The notes under the pieces: generated by a model
The model's input: only the letters and a program-made list of their open reading frames with translations
Told to the model about the DNA's origin: nothing
Databases searched by the model: none
Position numbers and translations under genes: made by a program
Assembly: GCA_020441225.1 (NCBI GenBank)
Contig: JAGRMP010000025.1
Span: forward strand, 1 to 5,285
DNA: 5,285 nucleotides
Origin: Maritimibacter sp.
Lineage (GTDB): Bacteria > Pseudomonadota > Alphaproteobacteria > Rhodobacterales > Rhodobacteraceae
Direction: 5' to 3'
Shown: positions 1 through 4,704 of the stretch, piece after piece
How the letters are laid out: each line of letters starts with the position of its first letter
How positions within the stretch are numbered: the first letter of the stretch is position 1

Positions 1-68
1 GCGAGGGCGGGCGCACCGGCAACGACGGCGAGCGCGGTGGTGGCGGCGAGAACGCGTTTAGCGATCAT
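1..68 (-). CDS. Exported protein, N-terminal fragment (signal peptide only)
   Basis: Reading the minus strand from the ATG at 68 gives 22 full codons before the window edge: MIAKRVLAATTALAVVAGAP and onward through A-L. This is a classic Sec signal peptide: a short basic start (K4, R5), a hydrophobic alanine/valine/leucine core at about residues 7-18, and a small-residue APAL(A) end that looks like a signal peptidase I site. The purine-rich AAGGGGA at 75-81 (minus sense), six bases before the ATG, is a good ribosome binding site. An ATG two codons further upstream (73-75) runs into a stop after five codons and is not used. The mature protein lies outside the window, so no function can be given; it should act in the periplasm, outer membrane or outside the cell. 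It lies downstream of the transglutaminase gene on the same strand, but the 423-base gap suggests its own promoter. Confidence 0.8.
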   Translation of the reverse strand, partial: MIAKRVLAATTALAVVAGAPAL

Positions 69-165
69 GGGTCATCCCCTTTTTCGGCGTTCCACCTGCG
101 GACGATTGTTCGGAATGGCCGAGGCGGAACAGGGAGAGCGGCCGGATCCCGTCGCAGTGGTCTCC

Positions 166-180
166 CGGGATTTTGTCCCG
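166..180. repeat. Small hairpin, 5-bp perfect stem and 5-base loop
   Basis: CGGGA at 166-170 pairs perfectly with TCCCG at 176-180 around the loop TTTTG. It lies about 100 bases upstream of the exported-protein start on the minus strand, so it could be an operator or a leader hairpin of that gene. A stem this short also arises by chance in GC-rich DNA. Confidence 0.3.
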
Positions 181-318
181 CCGTGTACCGGGCCGGAATT
201 TGCCGGGCCGGTGGTGTCTCTCGGACCTGTCCCTCGTTACCGAGGCGGAACCCTAGGCACCCTGCACCTGCAGCATGGGCCGGGGGAGCCGCCGCGGCCT
301 AGGGCGGGGGTGGGGAAA

Positions 319-354
319 CGCCCAAGGAGTCGGCAGTTGCGCGAAGTTTGGGCG
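319..354 (-). terminator. Inverted repeat, possible weak terminator of the three-gene operon
   Basis: CGCCCAA at 319-325 is exactly complementary to TTGGGCG at 348-354: a 7-bp stem enclosing 22 bases. Read on the minus strand, the stem is followed by GTTTCCCC, so there is only a three-T run rather than a proper U-tract. It lies about 140 bases past the transglutaminase stop and on the correct side to end the operon. The long loop and short T-run make an intrinsic terminator doubtful; Rho-dependent termination is equally possible. Confidence 0.25.
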
Positions 355-374
355 GAAATGTTTCCCGATGCGCA

Positions 375-401
375 GAAATCCACCGCTTTCCCGAGGATTT
401 C
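375..401. repeat. Inverted repeat, 7-bp perfect arms with 13-base loop
   Basis: GAAATCC at 375-381 is the exact reverse complement of GGATTTC at 395-401. The arms contain more A/T than the surroundings, which argues against a simple GC-composition artefact. It lies between the transglutaminase stop and the repeat at 319-354, so it could be part of the 3' end structure of the operon transcript or a protein-binding dyad. No T-run follows on either strand. Confidence 0.3.
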
Positions 402-491
402 GCCGCCACCCGGGGGGTGCGCGGGGCGCGACCAATGCGCGCAGGGATCAGTTCCGGGGCGGAAAGCGGAAAGTGCGGCGGGGTCCCGGCG

Positions 492-1289
492 TCAGATTCG
501 CTCGACCGTGATGCTCACCGCGAGGGTTTCGCCGCCGCCGCCGACCTGGGTGCCGGTCACCGGCGCCGCCTCGCCATAGTCGAGCCCGGTGGCGACGCGG
601 ACGTATTTCGCGTCCGGCGAGATCCCGTTCGCCGGGTCGAAGCCCACCCATCCGAGCGCATCGACATGGACCTCGCCCCAGGCGTGCATCGCGTCCTGCT
701 CCACCCGGTCCTCGAGCATCAGATAGCCCGAGACATAGCGGGCGGGAAAGCCGAGCTCGCGAGCGGCGGAGATGAACACATGGGCATGGTCCTGGCACAC
801 GCCCCGGCCCGCCTCCAGCGCGTCTTCGGCGGTCCAGTCGGCCTGCGACGTGCCGGTCTCGTAGGCCACTGCCGCCGTCACCGCCTGCATCAGCGCATGC
901 AGCCGGTCCAGGTCCGGACCGGTGGCCGCCTCCTTCACCAGCGCCCGGATCCCTGCGCCCGGCTTGGTGCGCGGGGTCTGGCGCTGGTAGAGCCAGAGCG
1001 GCGCCGGGCCGAGATGCCGCCCGACCACGCCATGGGTTTCGCTGAGCTCCACCTCGCCTTCGCAGGTGATCTCCAGCGTCTCGTCCGTTCCGCCGAAGCG
1101 CACCAGCTCGACCACGTTGTTGTGGAAATCCTCGAACCCCAGCTCCTTGTTGCCGCCGGTGATCTCGGTCGCCCAGTGCCGGACGTCCTGGCCATGGGTC
1201 GATTTCGGCGTCTTGCGCAGCTGTTGCAGCCCGTAGCGGACCGGTTCGTCGAAGCTGTAGCGGGTGCTGTGGCTGATTTTCAGGCGCAT
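492..1289 (-). CDS. Transglutaminase-like cysteine peptidase of the ATP-grasp/alpha-E cluster
   Basis: This 265-residue protein belongs to the bacterial transglutaminase-like family. The first ~85 residues (MRLKISHSTRYSFDEPVRYG and onward) match the beta-rich N-terminal domain usual in these proteins, and the papain-like core occupies about 120-225. The catalytic triad is visible: Cys165 in GRGVCQDHAH, His202 in MHAWGEV and Asp218 in FDPANG. Members use the Cys nucleophile to hydrolyse or exchange amide bonds; the substrate of this branch is unknown. There is no signal peptide or membrane segment, so it should act in the cytoplasm. It is the last gene of the operon, its ATG lying 4 bases after the alpha-E stop with only a weak GAG-type ribosome site, which suggests translational coupling. 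The length is normal and all catalytic residues are present, so it should be active. The context predicts that it trims or cleaves a product made by the ATP-grasp partner; that is an inference. Confidence 0.93.
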   Translation of the reverse strand: MRLKISHSTRYSFDEPVRYGLQQLRKTPKSTHGQDVRHWATEITGGNKELGFEDFHNNVVELVRFGGTDETLEITCEGEVELSETHGVVGRHLGPAPLWLYQRQTPRTKPGAGIRALVKEAATGPDLDRLHALMQAVTAAVAYETGTSQADWTAEDALEAGRGVCQDHAHVFISAARELGFPARYVSGYLMLEDRVEQDAMHAWGEVHVDALGWVGFDPANGISPDAKYVRVATGLDYGEAAPVTGTQVGGGGETLAVSITVERI

Positions 1290-1293
1290 GGCG

Positions 1294-2235
1294 TCACTCG
1301 ATGAACCGGTAGTCGATCTCGATCTGGCGGGCGAGTTCGTGCAGGAGCGCGATGGTCTTCTGGATGAACTCGTGCAGGCCGTAATCGAACACCGCCTCGA
1401 TGTCGTAGGACAGGTAGTGGCGTTCGAGGTGATCGGCGATGTTGTAGGCGTGGGACCGGCTCTGGTGGTCGGCGGCCAAGTAGCGCAGGTTGTCGCGCAG
1501 CTTGCGGGCGCAAAACGCGAGCGAGCGCGGCATCCGCTTGTCGAGGATCAGGAACTGGGCGATGTCGCGCGGGTCGTGGGTGGTGCCATAGGCCATGCGG
1601 AAACCGCCGCGCGCCGAAACCGAGCGCAGGATCGTCTCCCACTGCACGTTGTCCACTTCGCTCCCGACCGAGACCAGCGAGGGCAGCAGCACATAGTACT
1701 TCACGTCGAGGATGCGCGCGGTGTTGTCGGCGCGTTCGAGAAAGGTGCCGATGCGCGAGAAATCGTAGATCTCGTTGCGCAGCATGGTGCCGTGGGTCGC
1801 GCCGCGCACCAGCGCGGTGCGCGAGCGGATCTGGCCCAGCACCTTGGGCAGGTCGCGTTCCGAGACCTTGCGCGCGAGCATCGCGTCGATCTCCATGTAA
1901 CCGCCGTTCACCGCTTCCCAGACCTCGTGGGTGAGCGCGGTGCGCACCATCCTTGCGTTGTGCCGGGCGGCAGCGACCGAGTTGCGCACCGACGACGGGT
2001 TGTCCTTCGCGCGCAGCATCCAGTCGATGGCGGCGTCCTTGGTGACCTGGTCGTGGTGAGCGTCGAAGCCCTGATCGACCGCGGCGGTCTGTAGCACCGG
2101 GCGCCATTCGTCCTCGGTCGAGCCGAGCCGGGTGAGGGCGATGCGCTGGCCGGTCTCGATCAGCCGCGCGGTGTTCTCGGCCCGCTCGAGGTAGCGGTAC
2201 ATCCAGAACAACCCGTTTGCGGTCTTGCCCAACAT
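1294..2235 (-). CDS. Alpha-E domain-containing protein (DUF403 family)
   Basis: This predicted all-helical protein of 313 residues starts MLGKTANGLFWMYRYLERAE, a hallmark beginning of the alpha-E family. No catalytic motif is known for the family; it co-occurs with circularly permuted ATP-grasp proteins and transglutaminases and is often fused to the ATP-grasp protein, so a partner or scaffold role is likely. A striking internal echo is visible: LERAENTAR at residues 16-24 and LERADNTAR at 166-174, exactly 150 residues apart. Start choice: a TTG at 2244 is in frame but only one base from the GGAGG at 2246-2250. The ATG at 2235 is ten bases from that GGAGG and gives the family's usual N-terminus, so I use it. 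The ribosome site lies inside the last codons (Leu-Glu-Asp) of the upstream ATP-grasp gene, and the gap between the two genes is five bases. No signal peptide or membrane segment is seen, so the protein should be cytoplasmic. Confidence 0.93.
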   Translation of the reverse strand: MLGKTANGLFWMYRYLERAENTARLIETGQRIALTRLGSTEDEWRPVLQTAAVDQGFDAHHDQVTKDAAIDWMLRAKDNPSSVRNSVAAARHNARMVRTALTHEVWEAVNGGYMEIDAMLARKVSERDLPKVLGQIRSRTALVRGATHGTMLRNEIYDFSRIGTFLERADNTARILDVKYYVLLPSLVSVGSEVDNVQWETILRSVSARGGFRMAYGTTHDPRDIAQFLILDKRMPRSLAFCARKLRDNLRYLAADHQSRSHAYNIADHLERHYLSYDIEAVFDYGLHEFIQKTIALLHELARQIEIDYRFIE

Positions 2236-2240
2236 GCCGG

Positions 2241-3665
2241 TCAATCCTCCAGCACCCAGGTGTCCTTGGTGCCGCCGCCCTGTGAGGAGTTGACGACCAA
2301 AGAGCCCTTCTTGAGCGCGACCCGCGTGAGCCCGCCCGGGGTGATCTTGATGCCCGCGGGCGAGACCAGCACATAGGGGCGCAGATCGACATGGCGCGGG
2401 CTGAGGCCGGCGCGGGTGAAGGTCGGCACCGTCGACAGGCTGAGCGTCGGCTGGGCGATGTAATTGCCGGGGCGCGCTTTCAGCTTCTTGCGGAACAGCG
2501 CGAGGTCCTTCTTGGTGGCGGTGGGGCCGATCAGCATGCCGTAGCCGCCCGAGCCGTGCACCTCCTTGACCACCAGCTCTTCGAGATGATCGAGCACATA
2601 GGCGAGCGCGTCGGGCTCGGCACAGCGCCAGGTCGGCACGTTGTTCAGAAGCGGCCGCTCGCCGGTGTAAAACTCGACGATCGCGGGCATGTAGCTGTAG
2701 ATCGCCTTGTCGTCGGCAATCCCGGTGCCGGGCGCATTGGCGATGGTGATCCGCCCCGCGCGGTAGACATCCATGATCCCCGGCACGCCGAGCGCGCTTT
2801 CGGGGTTGAAATTGAGCGGATCGAGAAAATCGTCATCGACCCGGCGGTAGAGCACGTCGATCGGCTGGTAGCCGCGCGTGGTGCGCATCGCCACTTGCCC
2901 GTCGATCACCCGCAGGTCATGGCCCTCGACCAGCTCCACGCCCATCTGGTCGGCGAGGAAGGCATGTTCGAAATAGGCCGAGTTGTAGATCCCGGGCGTC
3001 AGCACCGCGACCGTGGGGGTGCTGGTGGTGGTCTCGGGCGAGGAGGCGGCGAGCGAGCGCAGCAGATCGCGCGGATAGTTCTGCACCGGCTGCACCCGGT
3101 TCTGGGCGAAGAGCTCGGGGAACATCTGCAGCATGGTCTCGCGGTTTTCGAGCATGTAGCTCACGCCCGATGGCGTGCGGGCGTTGTCTTCGAGCACGTA
3201 GAAGTCGCCCGGGCCGGTGCGTACCAGGTCGATACCGACGATGTGGGTGTAGACCCCGCCCGGCGGGCGCACGCCCAGCATCTGCGGCAGAAAGGCTTCG
3301 TTGCGGCTGACCATCTCGACCGGCACGCGGCCAGCCTTCAGGATCTCCTGGCCGTGGTAGATGTCGTAGAGAAAGGCGTTGATCGCGCGCACGCGCTGTT
3401 CGATCCCGCGCGAGAGCTTCTGCCACTCGAGGCCCGAGATGATCCGCGGGATGATGTCGAAGGGGATCAGCCGCTCTTCGGCCTCGGCGCGCCCGTAGAC
3501 GTTGAAGGTGATGCCGGTGAGCCGGAACAGGTCTTCCGCTTCGCGCTGTTTTGCCCGCAGGTCCCTGGGGTCTTCGCCTTCGAGCCAGGTGTTGAACGCT
3601 CTGTAGGGCCCCCGAAGGACCTCGTCGCGCCCCCACATCTCGTCAAAAGTGTCACCCGTTGCCAT
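2241..3665 (-). CDS. Circularly permuted type 2 ATP-grasp protein (DUF404/DUF407 family)
   Basis: This full-length 474-residue protein starts MATGDTFDEMWGRDEVLRGP, typical of the circularly permuted type 2 ATP-grasp family. Visible landmarks are the LEDNARTPSG block with Glu159 and Asn161, YRRVDDD at 273-279, the glycine-rich nucleotide loop VKEVHGSGGYGMLIG at 366-380 with Lys367, HVDLRP at 425-430, and a C-terminal SQGGGTKDTW at 461-470. ATP-grasp enzymes activate a carboxylate as an acyl phosphate and join it to an amine. For this branch an amidoligase or peptide-forming role is predicted, but the substrates are unknown. It is the first gene of the operon. The ATG at 3665 is the only plausible upstream start, because an in-frame stop lies 12 codons before it with no other initiation codon between. 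No Shine-Dalgarno is visible before this ATG, while a possible -10 ends six bases from it, so a leaderless message is possible. An internal ATG at codon 10 is the alternative start. Confidence 0.95.
   Translation of the reverse strand: MATGDTFDEMWGRDEVLRGPYRAFNTWLEGEDPRDLRAKQREAEDLFRLTGITFNVYGRAEAEERLIPFDIIPRIISGLEWQKLSRGIEQRVRAINAFLYDIYHGQEILKAGRVPVEMVSRNEAFLPQMLGVRPPGGVYTHIVGIDLVRTGPGDFYVLEDNARTPSGVSYMLENRETMLQMFPELFAQNRVQPVQNYPRDLLRSLAASSPETTTSTPTVAVLTPGIYNSAYFEHAFLADQMGVELVEGHDLRVIDGQVAMRTTRGYQPIDVLYRRVDDDFLDPLNFNPESALGVPGIMDVYRAGRITIANAPGTGIADDKAIYSYMPAIVEFYTGERPLLNNVPTWRCAEPDALAYVLDHLEELVVKEVHGSGGYGMLIGPTATKKDLALFRKKLKARPGNYIAQPTLSLSTVPTFTRAGLSPRHVDLRPYVLVSPAGIKITPGGLTRVALKKGSLVVNSSQGGGTKDTWVLED
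2246..2250 (-). promoter_or_regulatory. Ribosome binding site that fixes the alpha-E start
   Basis: GGAGG in minus sense is followed by ten bases and then the ATG at 2235. The competing in-frame TTG at 2244 would be one base from the motif, too close for initiation. The site is embedded in the final codons of the ATP-grasp gene, tying translation of the two genes together. Confidence 0.75.
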
Positions 3666-3671
3666 GGGTTC

Positions 3672-3702
3672 AGTATGGGCACGGGAATGCCGTGCGGCTC
3701 AA
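3672..3702 (-). promoter_or_regulatory. Candidate promoter of the ATP-grasp/alpha-E/transglutaminase operon
   Basis: In minus sense, TTGAGC at 3697-3702 could be a -35 and CATACT at 3672-3677 a -10. The spacer is 19 bases, longer than the ideal 17. The -10 ends six bases before the A of the ATP-grasp ATG, so transcription would start at or very near the start codon, which fits the lack of a ribosome binding site. Both boxes are imperfect, so this is tentative. Confidence 0.35.
3679..3695. promoter_or_regulatory. Dyad GCACGG-N5-CCGTGC, candidate operator of the operon
   Basis: GCACGG at 3679-3684 and CCGTGC at 3690-3695 are perfect inverted arms around GAATG. The dyad sits between the candidate -35 and -10 of the three-gene operon and 14 bases before its start codon, where a bound repressor would block polymerase. 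It is the cleanest dyad in this spacer. Nothing shows which protein would bind; the neighbouring GntR regulator is possible, but the site does not resemble the AT-rich element in front of uxaC. Confidence 0.4.
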
Positions 3703-3797
3703 TCGAAGTTAACGCGAACGGGTTGGGATTCTGAAGTTTTCCCCCTGATGGATGCGGATTTCGAAGGCATGTGCCCAATTTTCAGGCGATTTCCGGC

Positions 3798-3815
3798 TTG
3801 AACCCCGTGGTTCGG
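3798..3815. repeat. Small hairpin in the spacer downstream of the GntR gene
   Basis: GAACC at 3800-3804 pairs with GGTTC at 3809-3813 around CCGT, with two further G-T wobble pairs outside. A second hairpin, ATCGG-CGAAA-CCGAT, follows at 3827-3841. They lie downstream of the regulator's stop on the minus strand and could be transcript end structures, but neither is followed by a T-run, so I do not call an intrinsic terminator. Confidence 0.3.
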
Positions 3816-3876
3816 CGCACTCGCGTATCGGCGAAACCGATCCCGTGCTGTCCCCCCTAATGGTCGGATTCGGGGC

Positions 3877-3888
3877 CCGCGCGCGCGG
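3877..3888. repeat. Perfect 12-base alternating C/G palindrome abutting the GntR stop codon
   Basis: CCGCGCGCGCGG is fully self-complementary and touches the GntR stop codon at 3889. Alternating CG tracts can adopt Z-form DNA, and this could also be part of a 3' hairpin, although a palindrome without a loop is a poor terminator. It may be just high GC content. Confidence 0.3.
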
Positions 3889-4584
3889 TCAGGCGTCGAT
3901 GAACCAGTCGCGGTTCTCGTCGCGGATGCGGTCGATCATCGTGGCGATGCGCGAGAGGTGGTCGCGCATCGTCGCCACCGCCCGGTCCGGGTCGCGCGCC
4001 TTGAGCGCCTCGAAGATCCGCAGGTGGTCCTGGAACGCGCGTTCCGTCGCAAAGGTGAGCGACAGCATCCGCACCCTGTCCATGTGCCCCTTGTTCTCCG
4101 CAACCGTCTCCCAGACGAAGCCAAGCTCGGCCCGGGCGCAGATTTCGTAGTGGAACAGATCGTCGAGCCGATGGAACGCGGCGCGGTGTTCGGGGTCGAC
4201 CACCTGTCGTTGCTGGTCGAGGATGCCCTCCAGCACGTCGAGATCGGCGGTGCTCAGCGCCGTCGCGGCATGGGTCACCGTTTCGACCTCGAGCGCGGTG
4301 CGGATGAAGCGCGCCTGCATCACCGCGGCGGGCGAAATCAGCGAGACCGTGGTCGCGCGCTGCGGACGGATGGTCAGAAACCCGAGCTTCGACAGCCGGT
4401 AAAATGCGTCGCGCACCGGCTGGCGCGAGACGTCCATGCTCCTGGCGACCTCGACTTCGGAGATCCGCGCGCCCGGCGGCAATTCGAGCGAGAGCACCTG
4501 CCGCCGGAGCTCTTCGAACACATGGTCGGCGACCGAGGGGCGGTTGGCCGTGACCTGCTGCGGCATCGTGGCGGGAAGGGCCAT
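3889..4584 (-). CDS. GntR-family transcriptional regulator, FCD (FadR-type) ligand domain
   Basis: This is a 231-residue DNA-binding regulator. Residues ~17-83 form the GntR winged helix-turn-helix, with the signature LPPGARISEVEVARSMDVSR (35-54), QPVRDAFYRLSKLGFL (55-70) and the wing around RPQRATTVSLI. Residues ~88-220 form the helical FCD domain; Asp141 and His145 (in DDLFHYE), His187 (DHLRIFEAL) and His209 (RDHL) match the usual metal/ligand-binding set. FCD regulators commonly bind sugar acids or other carboxylates and usually repress adjacent catabolic genes. It is transcribed divergently from uxaC across a 120-base region, so a uronate or a pathway intermediate such as fructuronate is the likely effector; that is inference. 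The start is supported by GGAG at 4592-4595, seven bases before the ATG. The length is standard and nothing is broken. UxuR/ExuR-like naming is plausible, but the sequence alone cannot establish it. Confidence 0.93.
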   Translation of the reverse strand: MALPATMPQQVTANRPSVADHVFEELRRQVLSLELPPGARISEVEVARSMDVSRQPVRDAFYRLSKLGFLTIRPQRATTVSLISPAAVMQARFIRTALEVETVTHAATALSTADLDVLEGILDQQRQVVDPEHRAAFHRLDDLFHYEICARAELGFVWETVAENKGHMDRVRMLSLTFATERAFQDHLRIFEALKARDPDRAVATMRDHLSRIATMIDRIRDENRDWFIDA

Positions 4585-4596
4585 CGGCTTTCTCCA

Positions 4597-4626
4597 TTGA
4601 CGTCTCGTATTCTAGCATATTAGTAT
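4597..4626 (+). promoter_or_regulatory. Candidate uxaC promoter
   Basis: TTGACG at 4597-4602 differs from the -35 consensus by one base. TAGTAT at 4621-4626 is a four-of-six -10 after an 18-base spacer. Transcription would start near 4633, leaving a leader of about 70 bases. The -10 overlaps the AT-rich repeat element, so a protein bound there would block this promoter. Confidence 0.45.
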
Positions 4627-4631
4627 ATCAG
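4608..4631. promoter_or_regulatory. AT-rich tandem 8-mer element, candidate GntR operator
   Basis: Three adjoining 8-base units, TATTCTAG, CATATTAG and TATATCAG, form an AT-rich island in otherwise GC-rich DNA. Within it, ATAT-TAGT-ATAT at 4617-4628 has symmetric outer arms, resembling the short AT-rich dyads that GntR/FCD regulators often bind. It lies over the -10 regions of both divergent genes, the expected place for a repressor site. Its role as operator is inferred from position and composition. Confidence 0.45.
4609..4627 (-). promoter_or_regulatory. Candidate -10 elements for the GntR gene
   Basis: In minus sense, TATACT at 4622-4627 and TAGAAT at 4609-4614 each match the -10 consensus at five of six positions. 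No good -35 is visible upstream of either. Initiation from the first would give a leader of about 30 bases containing the GGAG ribosome site. The elements overlap the uxaC promoter, so the two divergent genes share one control core, and the regulator could control itself. Confidence 0.35.
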
Positions 4632-4637
4632 CGCGGA

Positions 4638-4652
4638 GTCGTCCAGAACGAC
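4638..4652 (+). repeat. Small hairpin in the uxaC leader
   Basis: GTCGT at 4638-4642 pairs with ACGAC at 4648-4652 around CCAGA. If uxaC transcription starts near 4633, this hairpin would sit at the very 5' end of the message, where it could affect stability. The stem has only five pairs. Confidence 0.3.
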
Positions 4653-4672
4653 GCGACAAAAAACGACGCGAC
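4647..4672. repeat. 11-base direct repeat with 15-base period in the uxaC leader
   Basis: AACGACGCGAC occurs at 4647-4657 and again, exactly, at 4662-4672. Related material (GACGCAAC) follows at 4674-4681. It lies between the candidate promoter and the uxaC ribosome site. It could be a second regulator-binding site or a slippage duplication. Confidence 0.55.
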
Positions 4673-4687
4673 GGACGCAACAACGGT

Positions 4688-4693
4688 AGGAGG
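4688..4693 (+). promoter_or_regulatory. uxaC ribosome binding site
   Basis: AGGAGG is a full Shine-Dalgarno match 11 bases before the ATG at 4705, and it supports that start. Confidence 0.75.
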
Positions 4694-4704
4694 AAAAGCC
4701 GGCA

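Larger units (their letters stand above)
69..491. other. 423-base noncoding stretch between the exported-protein gene and the transglutaminase gene
   Basis: No convincing gene lies here. Open frames exist on both strands, but they have arginine/proline/glycine-rich, low-complexity translations and no family resemblance. The part near 69-260 should carry the promoter of the minus-strand exported-protein gene, though I find no clear -35/-10 pair. The part near 300-491 is the 3' tail of the minus-strand three-gene operon. Short repeats are visible: CCGAGGCGGAAC occurs at 119-130 and 240-251, CCGGGCCGG at 188-196 and 203-211, and TTTCCCGA at 361-368 and 387-394. Inverted repeats at 166-180, 319-354 and 375-401 are listed separately. 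No tRNA- or rRNA-like segment was seen. Confidence 0.7.

Noticed and set aside
37..579. Plus-strand open frame across the noncoding region at the left end
   Set aside because: It overlaps the signal-peptide start of the minus-strand gene and the transglutaminase 3' end, lacks a ribosome site, and has a biased Pro/Arg/Gly composition.
348..1304. Plus-strand open frame (318 codons) antisense to the transglutaminase gene
   Set aside because: Its composition is typical of a shadow frame; the opposite strand has the catalytic triad and family motifs.
1264..2094. Plus-strand open frame (276 codons) antisense to the alpha-E gene
   Set aside because: It has no family features and fully overlaps a well-supported gene.
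2242..2244. TTG as start codon of the alpha-E gene
   Set aside because: It is only one base from the GGAGG and adds three residues before the typical family start.
1280..2392. Minus-strand open frame (370 codons) overlapping the alpha-E gene in another frame
   Set aside because: It is Arg/Pro/Ala-rich and low in complexity; the alternative frame encodes the recognised alpha-E protein with correct junctions.
2391..3734. Long plus-strand open frame (447 codons) antisense to the ATP-grasp gene
   Set aside because: It is a mirror of the real gene in GC-rich DNA. Its translation is His/Arg/Val/Gly-rich without a recognisable family, whereas the minus strand gives a clear ATP-grasp protein.
3877..3888. 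CG palindrome as an intrinsic terminator of the GntR gene
   Set aside because: It has no loop sequence and no following T-run on the minus strand.
3958..4623. Plus-strand open frame antisense to the GntR gene
   Set aside because: It is a shadow of the regulator and would also run across the divergent promoter region.
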